From: Nakamurella flava | Lineage (GTDB): Bacteria > Actinomycetota > Actinomycetes > Mycobacteriales > Nakamurellaceae | Assembly: GCF_005298075.1 (NCBI RefSeq) | Contig: NZ_SZZH01000003.1 | Coordinates: forward strand, 558,001-622,000 | Length of the DNA: 64,000 bases | Direction: 5' to 3' | The notes under the pieces: model-generated | What the model was told of the DNA's origin: nothing | Seen by the model: only the letters and a program-made list of their open reading frames with translations | Database searches by the model: none | In this document: one piece after another, positions 36,053 through 46,173 of the stretch | Layout: each line of letters starts with the position of its first letter | Numbering within the stretch: position 1 is the first letter of the stretch | Made by a program: the position numbers and the translations under genes

Positions 36053-36784
36053 GTGCTCGTCATCGCTCTGGACACGTCGACGCCCACCGTCACCGCGGCG
36101 GTCGTGGAACTGCTCCGACCGCACGAGCTGACCGGCGCGGCCGCCGAGCCGGTGCGCCTGCTGGCCGAGCACACCCATACCGACCCGTTCGCCCACGCCG
36201 AGTACCTGATGCCGCTGGTCGACGGGGCCGTCGCCGACGCCGGGCGCACCCTGCGGGACGTCGACGCGGTCGTCGTCGGTCTCGGGCCGGGGCCGTTCAC
36301 CGGACTCCGGGTCGGCATCGCCACGGCGAGCGCGCTGGCCGACGGGCTCGGGTGCGAGGCGCACGGGGTCCCCAGCCACGACGCGATCGCCCGCCGGGTG
36401 CCGGACCGTTCCGGTGGCCTGCTGGTCGCGACCGACGCCCGTCGCCGCGAGGTCTACGTCAGCGCCTACGGACCGGACGGGCGTCGGACCTTCGGACCCG
36501 CGGTGCTGGCCCCGGCGGTCGTCGGAGGCGAGCTGGCCGCCGCCGGCATCGCGGTCGGCGCGGTCACCGGGGCGGGGGCCGAGCTCCTCGCGACCGCCCT
36601 GCCCGATCTGCCGTTCCGGTCGCCGGAGCGGGCGCTGGGTCTGGGCCTGGTCGAACGGGCCGCCCCGGCCCTACTGACCGGAGCCGTCCCCGGACCCCTG
36701 ACCCCGCTGTACCTGCGCCGCCCGGACGCGACCGAGCCGTCGGCCCGCCGCTCGGTGCTCGGGCCGGCCGGACCGGCGCGGTGA
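36053..36784 (+). CDS. tsaB: tRNA t6A biosynthesis protein TsaB
   Basis: 243 residues. Pseudo-enzyme partner of TsaD in making t6A in tRNA. ASKHA-fold marks: [48 protein letters not shown] and [18 protein letters not shown] 36053 begins the conserved first strand. The stop overlaps the rimI GTG (GTGA). Confidence 0.96.
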   Translation: MLVIALDTSTPTVTAAVVELLRPHELTGAAAEPVRLLAEHTHTDPFAHAEYLMPLVDGAVADAGRTLRDVDAVVVGLGPGPFTGLRVGIATASALADGLGCEAHGVPSHDAIARRVPDRSGGLLVATDARRREVYVSAYGPDGRRTFGPAVLAPAVVGGELAAAGIAVGAVTGAGAELLATALPDLPFRSPERALGLGLVERAAPALLTGAVPGPLTPLYLRRPDATEPSARRSVLGPAGPAR

Positions 36785-37236
36785 CCGCCGCGTACCGACC
36801 GTCACCGACGCTCGAGCCGCTGCCCTGGTGGGACATCCCGGCCCTGGTGGAACTGGAGCGCCGGCTGTTCCCGGGCGACTCGCCGTGGTCGGCGGAGATG
36901 TTCTGGTCCGAGTTGGCCGTGGGCAATCACTACGTCGTCCACCGGGACGAGGCGGGCCTCGTCGACGGGTACGCGGGTCTGGCCGTCGGACCGGACGTGG
37001 CCGACGTGTGCACCATCGGTGTCCGCCCGGACCGCCAGGGCCGGGGTCTGGGCCGGCTGCTGCTGCGCGACCTGATCGCCGCCTCCGGCGGGCAGCGGAT
37101 GATGCTCGAGGTCCGCACGGACAACGACCCGGCCATCGCCCTCTACACCTCGGAGGGTTTCCGCCGCATCGGTCTGCGACGGAGCTACTACTTCCCCAGC
37201 GGGGCGGACGCCTACACGATGGAGCGATCGGCATGA
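36781..37236 (+). CDS. rimI: ribosomal-protein-alanine N-acetyltransferase RimI
   Basis: 151-residue GNAT acetyltransferase. CoA-binding motif [20 protein letters not shown], then [30 protein letters not shown], the RimI signature. In E. coli RimI acetylates ribosomal protein bS18; other targets are known. It overlaps tsaB upstream and tsaD downstream by four bases each, so all three are translationally coupled, as in mycobacteria. Confidence 0.95.
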   Translation: MTAAYRPSPTLEPLPWWDIPALVELERRLFPGDSPWSAEMFWSELAVGNHYVVHRDEAGLVDGYAGLAVGPDVADVCTIGVRPDRQGRGLGRLLLRDLIAASGGQRMMLEVRTDNDPAIALYTSEGFRRIGLRRSYYFPSGADAYTMERSA

Positions 37237-38324
37237 GGATCACGGCAGCGGGCGAGCAGTACGTCGGCACGGTGCTGATGGGCATCGAGAGTTCCTGCGA
37301 CGAGACGGGTGTCGGTCTCGTCCGGATCACCGATCGGGGTCCCGAGCTGCTCGGTCAGGCCGTCGCGTCCAGCTCCGACGAGCACGCCCGCTTCGGTGGG
37401 GTCGTTCCCGAGATCGCCTCCCGGGCCCACCTGGAGGCCATGACGCCGACGGTGCACGCGGCCTTCGCGAACGCCGGCGTCGCACCGGGTGACGTGGCCG
37501 CGGTGGCCGTGACCAGTGGACCCGGGCTGGCCGGCGCGCTGCTGGTCGGGGTGGCCGCGGCCAAGGCGTACGCGACGGCCTGGGGCGTGCCGCTGTTCGG
37601 CGTCAACCACCTGGCCGGGCACGTCGCGGCCGACACCCTGGAACACGGCCCGCTCACCGAACCGGCCCTGGCCCTGCTGGTCTCCGGCGGTCACACCCAG
37701 CTGCTGCGCATCGACGACCTGGCCACCGACATCACCGAGATCGGGTCCACCGTCGACGATGCCGCCGGCGAGGCGTACGACAAGGTCGCCCGGCTGCTGG
37801 GCCTGGGCTACCCCGGCGGGCCGGTCATCGACCGGTTGGCCGCGCAGGGCGATGCGTCGACCGTCCGGTTCCCGCGCGGTCTGACCGGCCCCAAGGACGC
37901 CCGCTACGACTTCTCCTTCTCCGGGCTGAAGACCGCGGTCGCCCGCTACGTCGAGACGATGGAACGGAACGGCGCCGGACCCGACGAGCTGCAGGCCGCG
38001 GTGCCGGACGTGTGTGCGGCGTTCCAGGAGGCCGTCATCGACGTGCTGACCGCCAAGACGGTGCGGGCGGCACAGGATCTCGGGGTCGGCACCGTGGTGA
38101 TCGCCGGTGGGGTCGCGGCCAACCGCGGATTGCGCGAGCTGGCCGAGAGGCGCTGCACGGCAGCCGGTCTGCAGCTGCGGGTGCCGCGACCGGGCCTGTG
38201 CACCGACAACGGGGCGATGATCGCCGCCATCGGGGCGCACGTGGTGGCGGCCGGGGCGACCCCGTCCGGACCACACCTGACCGGTGACCCCGGACTCCCG
38301 GTGAACGTCGTCCACGCCGCCTGA
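37233..38324 (+). CDS. tsaD: tRNA N6-adenosine threonylcarbamoyltransferase TsaD
   Basis: 363 residues. Metalloenzyme that transfers threonylcarbamoyl to A37 of ANN-decoding tRNAs. Marks: [14 protein letters not shown], the metal-binding pair in [59 protein letters not shown] and the late [15 protein letters not shown] 37233 overlaps the rimI stop. The usual actinobacterial order tsaD-groES-groEL holds, with a block of unknown genes inserted at 38416-41260. Confidence 0.97.
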   Translation: MRITAAGEQYVGTVLMGIESSCDETGVGLVRITDRGPELLGQAVASSSDEHARFGGVVPEIASRAHLEAMTPTVHAAFANAGVAPGDVAAVAVTSGPGLAGALLVGVAAAKAYATAWGVPLFGVNHLAGHVAADTLEHGPLTEPALALLVSGGHTQLLRIDDLATDITEIGSTVDDAAGEAYDKVARLLGLGYPGGPVIDRLAAQGDASTVRFPRGLTGPKDARYDFSFSGLKTAVARYVETMERNGAGPDELQAAVPDVCAAFQEAVIDVLTAKTVRAAQDLGVGTVVIAGGVAANRGLRELAERRCTAAGLQLRVPRPGLCTDNGAMIAAIGAHVVAAGATPSGPHLTGDPGLPVNVVHAA

Positions 38325-38415
38325 GCGCGGCGGTCCCGAACAGGTGGCCCCGGACCGTCGACCGTGCCCGGAGGGCGGTGCCCGCCTACCCTGACGGCAG
38401 GGACAGGAGGCCGTC

Positions 38416-38874
38416 ATGGGCGCACCATCGGTGGACGGGACGAGCGGCTCGACCACGGGCAATCCGTATCTGGCCACGGCCGGGGCGGCCGACCTGCTGG
38501 CCGACCTGGAGAAGACGACCGACGGTCGCGCGGGCGACCGGCTGTCGATGGCGATGCTCGGCGTGACCCGACCGGGCTCGGCGTTACCGCCCGCCGAGGT
38601 GGACGCGGCCCTGGCCGCGATCGCGCTGCTGATGGCCGAGTTCGAACCGTCCGTGCTGGACGGGGCCCCCGACGAGCAGCGGCTGCGCCGGTGGCTGCAC
38701 GAGGTCGACACCGAGTTCACCCCCGGCCGCAAGCTCGCGGCGACCGCCGCGCTCACCCGCATCGAGCTGGACCTCGAGAACGAGTGGCAGGACGCGCACC
38801 GGGCGGCCGGGGACCGGGACGCCGCGATGGCGGCGGTCCGCCGTCTGCGGGACCTGCTGGCCGACGCCGGCTGA
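38416..38874 (+). CDS. unrecognised 152-residue protein
   Basis: Soluble, helical, acidic protein with no recognised domain. Visible: TGNPYLATAGAADLLADLEK, a run of Ala-rich helices and VDTEFTPGRKLAATAALTRIELDLE near the middle, ending in ADAG. ATG 38416 has a perfect AGGAGG ribosome site and a TACCCT box about 25 bases upstream. It lies five bases before the next gene and probably shares its transcript. Function unknown. Confidence 0.7.
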   Translation: MGAPSVDGTSGSTTGNPYLATAGAADLLADLEKTTDGRAGDRLSMAMLGVTRPGSALPPAEVDAALAAIALLMAEFEPSVLDGAPDEQRLRRWLHEVDTEFTPGRKLAATAALTRIELDLENEWQDAHRAAGDRDAAMAAVRRLRDLLADAG

Positions 38875-38879
38875 GCGGG

Positions 38880-39872
38880 ATGAGCACGGCGTCGGGGTCG
38901 GCCGACCGCGGGGACCGGGGATCGGGACCCGGTCCGGTCTCGCCCGCGCCCGCCGGTTCCGTCGGTCCGCTGGACACCTATTTGATGCCGCGGTCCCTGC
39001 TGGAACCGGCGGACCCCGTCGTCGTCCGGGCGCGCGAGGACGAGGTCGAGCGGCGGGTGGCCACCTGCATGGCCGAGCGGGGGTTCACCTACGTCCCGAT
39101 CCTCGGTCGGTCGCCGCAGTCGCCACCGTCCGGAACCATCGAGCCGGAGCCGGACACCCGCGCCTGGGCGCAGCGGTGGGGGTACGGCATCGCGACCGCA
39201 CCCCCGACCGGCGGGACCGGCGACGAGGTCGGCGGGTCCGACCCCGATGCCGCCGTGGTGCAGGAGCTGGATGTCGCCACGCGACGTGACTACGAGCGGG
39301 CGTTGTACGGCCGGGCCCTGGACGACGGGGCGCCCGACCCGGACGTCGAAATGCCCTCAGCTGACGGCGATCTCGCTGCGGACCGGGCTGCCGCGGCGGC
39401 TGCGCTCGACGTTTCCTGCCGGACCCTGGCCATCCGGGCCGTGTACGGCGGGACGAGTCCACGCGCGTTCCGGTGGCCCGACGGGATGGATCCGTGGGCC
39501 GACCGGGCCCGCCTCCACGACGCGGCGCTGGGCGACCCGCGGGTCGTGCGGGCGCTGGCGGACTGGTCGCGGCGGATGACGGAGTCCGGCCACCCCGGCT
39601 TCGCCGACCTGGACGGCCCGGCGGCCTCCGTGGTCGAACGGCGGGACCGGATCATGGCCGGCGCCGGCGACGAGACCGCCTCCGTCGCCGACGAACTGGC
39701 CCGGCTCGCCCGGGACGAGGTGGCGCTGGCGGTGGCCGATTGGGACGCCCGCGCGGCGTCGCAGGTGGTGGCGACCATGGTCGGCGTCCGGTGGGAGCGC
39801 GAGCGGGAGTACGTCGCCGAGCACCGCACGGCGTTGACGGCCCACCGGGACGCGATCAACGCCACCGGTTGA
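38880..39872 (+). CDS. unrecognised CMAERGF-motif protein (full-length paralogue)
   Basis: 330 residues. No signal peptide seen. The N-terminal half has TCMAERGFTYVPI and AWAQRWGYGIAT. The C-terminal half has DPWADRARLHDAALGDPRVVRALADWSRRMTESGHPG, then ALAVADWDARAA and EYVAEHRTALTAHRDAINATG. The next two genes carry the same two halves separately, so this is the intact version of a small family. Similar proteins occur in other actinobacteria with a lipoprotein signal; the role is unknown. Confidence 0.75.
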   Translation: MSTASGSADRGDRGSGPGPVSPAPAGSVGPLDTYLMPRSLLEPADPVVVRAREDEVERRVATCMAERGFTYVPILGRSPQSPPSGTIEPEPDTRAWAQRWGYGIATAPPTGGTGDEVGGSDPDAAVVQELDVATRRDYERALYGRALDDGAPDPDVEMPSADGDLAADRAAAAAALDVSCRTLAIRAVYGGTSPRAFRWPDGMDPWADRARLHDAALGDPRVVRALADWSRRMTESGHPGFADLDGPAASVVERRDRIMAGAGDETASVADELARLARDEVALAVADWDARAASQVVATMVGVRWEREREYVAEHRTALTAHRDAINATG

Positions 39873-39926
39873 CGGGCGCGCCCCGGGCCCGGCGCATTCG
39901 AAGGTCCGCTAGGGTCCGGCCCGGGG

Positions 39927-40715
39927 GTGGCCATGAAGGCTCGACGGTGGGTCCGGACGACGGTGGCGTTGTCCGTCGGGCTGGTGGGCCTGATCGGCTG
40001 CGCCGCGGCGCCCGACAGTGTCACCGCGGCCGCGGCCATGCCGCTCGACCCGTACCTGCGGCCCGCGGACGCTCCGGCGCCGCCGTCCACCCCCGAGGAA
40101 GCGGCCGCGGCCAGATCCGTCGTCGAGGACGCCGTCGCCGCCTGCATGGCCGAACGGGGTTTCCACTACGTGCCGTACGTGCCGCCGGCCACCGGTGCGG
40201 AGTACGCCCCGGCGTCCCGGGACTGGTCGGCGCAGTGGGGGTACGGCCTCGTCGCCCGGGTCCGCCCGGCCGCCGACAGTCAGGACCCGAACCCGGCCAT
40301 CCGAGCGGCGCTGAGTGCATCCGAGCAGGGCGGATGGGATGACGCGATGTCCGGCTCGGTGGTCGGCGAACAGGCCGTCCCGGGGTCGGAGAGTGTTGCC
40401 GCCCAGGCGTTTCCCGCATCGAGTGAGCCGTCGGTGCTCGCGGCCCCGCCGGCGATCGACGGCGCGGTGCCGGTCGAAAAGCCGGCGACGGTGACCGTGG
40501 GCGATGCGCCGGTCCCGACCCCGACGTCGGCCGCCGAGATCGACGAGAACGGATACGCCCACGAACCGGGTTTCGACGCCGCCGCAGCGGCCGCCGCGGC
40601 GGACCAGGCCGCGCAGGCGCAGGCGGCGGCGGAAGCGGCGGAAGCGGCCGCGACACAGCTCACGACGGAGGAGCCCCAGTCGGTGCCGGTACCGGTCGGG
40701 GACTGGTCGAGGTGA
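39927..40715 (+). CDS. putative lipoprotein, N-terminal half of the CMAERGF family
   Basis: 262 residues. Signal peptide with lipobox LIGC (MKARRWVRTTVALSVGLVG precedes it); ATG 39933 is a possible start two codons on. It matches the first half of the 330-residue neighbour: ACMAERGFHYVPY and WSAQWGYGLVAR. A Pro/Thr linker and an Ala/Gln/Glu coiled-coil-like stretch (about 205-240) follow. Its stop overlaps the GTG of the next gene, which has the missing second half. Confidence 0.75.
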   Translation: MAMKARRWVRTTVALSVGLVGLIGCAAAPDSVTAAAAMPLDPYLRPADAPAPPSTPEEAAAARSVVEDAVAACMAERGFHYVPYVPPATGAEYAPASRDWSAQWGYGLVARVRPAADSQDPNPAIRAALSASEQGGWDDAMSGSVVGEQAVPGSESVAAQAFPASSEPSVLAAPPAIDGAVPVEKPATVTVGDAPVPTPTSAAEIDENGYAHEPGFDAAAAAAAADQAAQAQAAAEAAEAAATQLTTEEPQSVPVPVGDWSR

Positions 40716-41260
40716 CGGCGTGGGCGTACCCAGGAATCGAGGCATCGGCCGGCACCGGATCGGCGGTGGTCGAGCCGGGATCGGCGGTGGTGTCCGCCGC
40801 CGTCCGCGCCGGGGACGGTTGCCGGCAGCGGGCCGAGAACGCCGGCAGCGCCTGGACCGCCTACACCCCACTCGACGGCGGTTCCGACCCCTGGGGCCTC
40901 CGCACCCTGATGTCCGGTGCTGTCCTCGACGCTCCCGAGGTGGTCGCCGCCCGGGGCCGGTGGTCGCACTGTCTGGCCGAGTCCGGTCATCCGGGCATGA
41001 CGACGGAGTCCGACCCGCCGACGTCCGTCGAGCAGGCGTTGACCGCTGCCCGCAGCACCGACGACGGTGGGCAGGACGCACGGCTCGCCGCTGTCCAGGC
41101 GAGTGAGATCGCGCTGGCCGTGGCCGACCACGACTGTCGGGTGAGTTCCGGTCTGACCGCGGCCCGGGACGCTGCGCAGCGGGCGATGGAGCAGGAGTAC
41201 GTCGACGCCCACCGCGCCGAACTGGAACAGTTGCGTGCCGCGATCAACGGCGGCGGGTGA
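40712..41260 (+). CDS. C-terminal half of the CMAERGF family
   Basis: 182 residues. Begins with a Gly/Ala/Val-rich segment, then CRQRAENAG and the family's second half: DPWGLRTLMSGAVLDAPEVVAARGRW, CLAESGHPGMT, EIALAVADHDCR and YVDAHRAELEQLRAAINGGG. It aligns with the end of the 38880 gene. GTG 40712 overlaps the stop of the lipoprotein gene (GTGA). Either the ancestral gene split, giving two coupled chains, or one base change broke a single gene. As written it has no signal peptide. Confidence 0.7.
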   Translation: MTAWAYPGIEASAGTGSAVVEPGSAVVSAAVRAGDGCRQRAENAGSAWTAYTPLDGGSDPWGLRTLMSGAVLDAPEVVAARGRWSHCLAESGHPGMTTESDPPTSVEQALTAARSTDDGGQDARLAAVQASEIALAVADHDCRVSSGLTAARDAAQRAMEQEYVDAHRAELEQLRAAINGGG

Positions 41261-41276
41261 ACCGGGGCCCCGGTGG

Positions 41277-41305
41277 TTGAGACCTGGCACTCGCATGGCT
41301 AGAGT
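41277..41305 (+). promoter_or_regulatory. groESL promoter
   Basis: TTGAGA (41277-41282), 17-base spacer and TAGAGT (41300-41305). The -10 box lies inside the CIRCE element, so HrcA binding would block polymerase directly. Confidence 0.75.
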
Positions 41306-41310
41306 GCTAG
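41284..41310. promoter_or_regulatory. CIRCE operator (HrcA-binding site)
   Basis: CTGGCACTC (41284-41292), 9-base spacer and GAGTGCTAG (41302-41310) match the CIRCE consensus TTAGCACTC-N9-GAGTGCTAA with one mismatch between arms. It overlaps the groESL promoter. hrcA itself is not in the window. Confidence 0.92.
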
Positions 41311-41443
41311 TCGAACGGCGCAGTGAGAGCCCGGCACCCGCGACGACGGGCCCGCAGTGCGTCGGACATCCAACGACAGCACAGCCAACGGGCAGGCCGT
41401 CCGACGGTCCGCCCGCTCGAACCCCCGAAGGGGAGGTCACACC

Positions 41444-41743
41444 GTGGCGAGCGTGAACATCCAGCCGCTCGAGGACAAGATCCTCGTCAAGGCCAACGAG
41501 GCTGAGACGACGACCGCGTCCGGCATCGTCATCCCCGACACCGCCAAGGAGAAGCCGCAGGAGGGCACCGTCCTCGCGGTCGGCCCGGGTCGTTACGACG
41601 ACAACGGCAAGCGGATCCCGGTCGACGTCGCCGAGGGCGACGTCGTCATCTACTCGAAGTACGGCGGCACCGAGGTCAAGTACAGCGGCCAGGAGTACCT
41701 GCTGCTGTCGGCCCGCGACGTGCTGGCCAAGGTCGCCAAGTAA
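41444..41743 (+). CDS. groES: co-chaperonin GroES
   Basis: 99-residue cap of the GroEL chamber. Family marks: [41 protein letters not shown] and the end [13 protein letters not shown]; mobile loop around [12 protein letters not shown] 41444 follows GGGGAGG. It lies 134 bases after CIRCE and 138 before groEL. Confidence 0.98.
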   Translation: MASVNIQPLEDKILVKANEAETTTASGIVIPDTAKEKPQEGTVLAVGPGRYDDNGKRIPVDVAEGDVVIYSKYGGTEVKYSGQEYLLLSARDVLAKVAK

Positions 41744-43513
<1,770 letters not shown>

Positions 43514-43557
43514 TCGATCGGTGGCGCGATGGTTCCCGTCGCGCCGCCGCCGCGAAG

Positions 43558-43592
43558 GCGCCCGTCCCGTGCAGGGGCGGGCGCTTTCGTCG
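43558..43592 (+). terminator. intrinsic terminator after groEL
   Basis: GCGCCCGTCCC (43558-43568) pairs with GGGGCGGGCGC (43574-43584), one G-U wobble, loop GTGCA, then TTTCGTCGTT. The rest of the 43514-43847 gap shows nothing coding. Confidence 0.8.
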
Positions 43593-43847
43593 TTCCGGTC
43601 GGTCTTCAGACGTGTGGTCGCTCAAGGCCGTCAGGGTGATGACGCACCAATGCGTCGCCTGTTGGAGTGAACACGGACATCGATATCCGCTACAGCGGGC
43701 GACGTCAGGCCCTACACTCGAAGAATGTCCCATCTATCCGTCAGTCCTTCGAGCGGTCGTCGCTCGCAAGGACCAACGGCAGTGGTGGCTTCGCGCAGAT
43801 CCGCAGCCGGCCACCGGAGGTGGCCGACGGCGGATCGGGCGGTCGGG

Positions 43848-44156
43848 TCAGGCCGAGGCGGCCGGGCGGACCGGGGGAGCGATGAGCGACGCCCGCTCGC
43901 TCTCCGACAGGCCACCCCAGATGCCATAGGGCTCGTGCACCTGCAGGGCGTGCGCGCGGCAGGCGGCGACGGCCGGGCATTCCAGGCAGACGGCCTTGGC
44001 CTTGGCTTCGCGGCGAGCGCGGGCCGGCCCACGTTCACCCTCGGGGTGGAAGAAGAAGGAACTGGCCATGCCGCGGCAGGCTGCGTGCAGCTGCCAGTCC
44101 CACAGATCAGCGTTCGGGCCGGGAAGGCGCCGGGTGTCTGCCACTGCGATCCCCAT
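43848..44156 (-). CDS. whiB3: WhiB-family iron-sulfur regulator, WhiB3/WhiD type
   Basis: 102 residues. [4Fe-4S] cysteines C27, C57, C60 and C66 in the WhiB pattern (C-x29-C-x2-C-x5-C), then the sigma-factor-binding GIWGGLSESER. LPGPNADLWDWQL at the front and FFHPEGERG mark the WhiB3/WhiD subfamily, which in Mycobacterium senses redox state and controls lipid synthesis and in Streptomyces controls late sporulation. The gene lies next to groEL as whiB3 does in M. tuberculosis. The DNA-binding tail is short (about 15 residues). Confidence 0.95.
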   Translation of the reverse strand: MGIAVADTRRLPGPNADLWDWQLHAACRGMASSFFFHPEGERGPARARREAKAKAVCLECPAVAACRAHALQVHEPYGIWGGLSESERASLIAPPVRPAASA

Positions 44157-44333
44157 TTCGACAATCCGGTTGCTCGGGCAACACCAGCCGGGAACAGGGC
44201 GCGGTCAACGACCTTCGGGATGGGGCAGGGGGATTCAGCTGCACGGTTCGCGGTGGACCTTGCAACTGGACTGCCGTTGTTTCCGTCGGGTACGGGCCGG
44301 ATCCGCGCTGATCTCGGCGTTGTTGATCACTCG

Positions 44334-44362
44334 ACCCTAGATCGCGCAAGCGGCATCGACAA
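44334..44362 (-). promoter_or_regulatory. promoter of whiB3
   Basis: On the minus strand TTGTCG (44362-44357), a 17-base spacer and TAGGGT (44339-44334). The message would start near 44327 with a leader of about 170 bases. The whole divergent gap 44157-44704 shows no gene. Confidence 0.5.
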
Positions 44363-44371
44363 GACCTTGAT

Positions 44372-44383
44372 CACAACGTTGTG
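44372..44383. promoter_or_regulatory. 12-bp palindrome upstream of the whiB3 promoter
   Basis: CACAACGTTGTG is a perfect palindrome about 10 bases upstream of the whiB3 -35 box, flanked by TGATCA. The position suits an activator site. A consensus TTGACA at 44410-44415 on the plus strand may belong to the BldM-like gene but has no good -10. Confidence 0.45.
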
Positions 44384-44704
44384 CGAACTTTGTCCCGGTC
44401 CTCGGTCAGTTGACAATCCGAATCCTGGTGCAGCATGCAGGTACCCCGGATGGGTGGGTGAACACGAGTGGAGTAAGTGCCGCAGGGTGGCCTCCCGGGG
44501 TTTAGTCTCTGGTATCGGAGAGTGTTCGACCCGCGGTTTTCGACTACTTTCCGTTGCGGGGCGGACGATGGTCGGCAGGGGATGGCAACACCCATCGCCG
44601 CGTCGACCAGGCTGGATGTACTGCCGCCGCGTCAGACGTACCGGATCACCGGTGTGCGGCGCGGCGGTTGTTGTGGTGGGCAGGCCGAACTCAGGGGGTA
44701 GGAC

Positions 44705-45301
44705 ATGACGAGTGTGCTGATCTGTGACGAGCGCCGTAGCGCTCGCGACGGATTGACACGGGTGATGGGGTCGGTGCCGTCGGTCGACGGGATCGACTGT
44801 GTCGCCAGCGGGGACGAGCTGCTGGCCCGCTACGGGCGGCAGCCCGCCGATGTGGTGCTGATCGGTACCCAGCGGGCGCTGACCAGCGGAATCGAGGCCA
44901 CCCGGCGGCTGCTGGCGATCCACCCGTCCGCCGTCGTCATCGTCTTCGGGTCGCCCGACGACACCGCGTCGATCGCCGCGGCGATCGCCTGCGGCGCGCG
45001 GGGCTTCCTGCGCTGGGACGCCACCCAGCCGGAGATCGTGGCTGCGCTGGCCGACACCCTCACCACGCCGCGGGCCCCGGCCCTGCGCGACGCCGGCGAC
45101 GGCGAGGCGCCCCTGACCGAGCGTGAGATGCAGGTGCTGCGGGGGATGAGCCAGGGGCAGTCCAACGGCGAGATCGGCCGGGAACTGTTCCTCTCCGAGG
45201 ACACCGTCAAGACGCACGCCCGTCGGCTGTTCCGCAAGCTCGGCGCCCGGGACCGCGCGCAGGCCGTCGCCCTCGGTTTCCGCCGCGGCTTCGTCGCCTG
45301 A
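44705..45301 (+). CDS. BldM-like orphan response regulator
   Basis: 198 residues. The C-terminal LuxR helix-turn-helix is nearly that of Streptomyces BldM: LTEREMQVLRGMSQGQSN, GEIGRELFLSEDTVKTHARRLFRKLGARDRA. The receiver-like N-terminus begins MTSVLICDERRSARDGL but has Gly54 where the phosphoacceptor Asp should be, and the usual Lys loop is changed (GFLRWDAT). So it cannot be phosphorylated in the normal way. BldM controls development in Streptomyces, partly as a heterodimer with WhiI. It is divergent from whiB3 and upstream of sigD. ATG 44705 follows AGGGGGTAGGAC. Confidence 0.88.
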   Translation: MTSVLICDERRSARDGLTRVMGSVPSVDGIDCVASGDELLARYGRQPADVVLIGTQRALTSGIEATRRLLAIHPSAVVIVFGSPDDTASIAAAIACGARGFLRWDATQPEIVAALADTLTTPRAPALRDAGDGEAPLTEREMQVLRGMSQGQSNGEIGRELFLSEDTVKTHARRLFRKLGARDRAQAVALGFRRGFVA

Positions 45302-45322
45302 TCGGGCGACGGCTCGTCGTCG

Positions 45323-45354
45323 CGTCCGGACCGGCGGGGGAACCGGCCCGGACG
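45323..45354 (+). terminator. terminator-like hairpin after the BldM-like gene
   Basis: CGTCCGG-A-CCGG (45323-45334) pairs with CCGG-C-CCGGACG (45343-45354), one mismatch, 8-base loop, no T tract. The rest of 45302-45564 shows no gene; it must hold the sigD promoter. Confidence 0.45.
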
Positions 45355-45564
45355 GCGTCGTGTCGTCCTGACGCCGCCGGCGTCGCCCATGTATCGGGCC
45401 CGTGACGTTTTCGGACGCAACGGACAATCGGGTGCGATCTTGATGCCTTGTGTGCGACGCTGGTTCCACGGTCAGCACGGCGGCTGCGGGGGCGCCCCAA
45501 CTGCTGACCATGGACACGTCGTGCCGCCCTCGGCAGGTCACGGCATGTAACAGGGGGTCGCTGC

Positions 45565-46173
45565 GTGACGATGGGACAGGTGACGGGGACACCGTCATCG
45601 CCGGCGATGAACGATCTCGTCGACCAGGCGGTGGCCGGCCACACCCCTTCACTGCAGGCGTTGTTGTCGCAGGTCCATCCCATCGTCGTCCGCTACTGCC
45701 GTTCACGTCTGTCGTCCACCTACCGCTCTGGCACCACCGCGGACGACGTCGCCCAGGAGGTGTGCATGGCCGTCCTGACCGCCCTGCCCACCTTTCGTCA
45801 GGAGGGCCGGCCGTTCGTGGCCTTCGTCTACGGCATCGCCGCGCACAAGGTGGCCGACGTCCATCGGGCCGCTGCGCGGAGCCGGGCGTTGCCGGTCGCC
45901 GATCTACCGGACGCCCCGACCGGGGAACGTGGACCCGAGCAGCACGTACTCGCCGGCACCACCAGCGACCTCATGGACGGCCTGCTGGCCAATCTGCCCG
46001 ACAGCCAGCAGGAGATCGTGCGCCTGCGCATCGTCGTCGGCTTCAGCGCCGACGAGACCGCCGCCGCGCTGGGGATGACGGCCGGTGCGGTGCGGGTCGC
46101 CCAGCATCGGGCCCTGAACAAGCTCCGCTCACTGCTGGCCGCGGACGCAGGGCTCACCGAGCAGCTGATGTGA
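45565..46173 (+). CDS. sigD: RNA polymerase sigma-70 family factor SigD
   Basis: 202-residue ECF sigma factor. Region 2 shows VVRYCRSRL, ADDVAQEVCMAVLTALPTF and FVAFVYGIAAHKVADVHR; region 4 shows LPDSQQEIVRLRIVVGFSADETAAALGMTAGAVRVAQHRALNKLR. This is the SigD type of M. tuberculosis (ShbA in Streptomyces), a ribosomal and housekeeping-linked factor. The stop overlaps the ATG of the anti-sigma gene by one base (TGATG). GTG 45565 is chosen; an earlier start is not visible. Confidence 0.94.
   Translation: MTMGQVTGTPSSPAMNDLVDQAVAGHTPSLQALLSQVHPIVVRYCRSRLSSTYRSGTTADDVAQEVCMAVLTALPTFRQEGRPFVAFVYGIAAHKVADVHRAAARSRALPVADLPDAPTGERGPEQHVLAGTTSDLMDGLLANLPDSQQEIVRLRIVVGFSADETAAALGMTAGAVRVAQHRALNKLRSLLAADAGLTEQLM

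Noticed and set aside
44410-44438. TTGACA as the promoter of the BldM-like gene
   Set aside because: The -35 hexamer is perfect but the matching -10 position reads GCATGC, which is a poor box, so no promoter was called.
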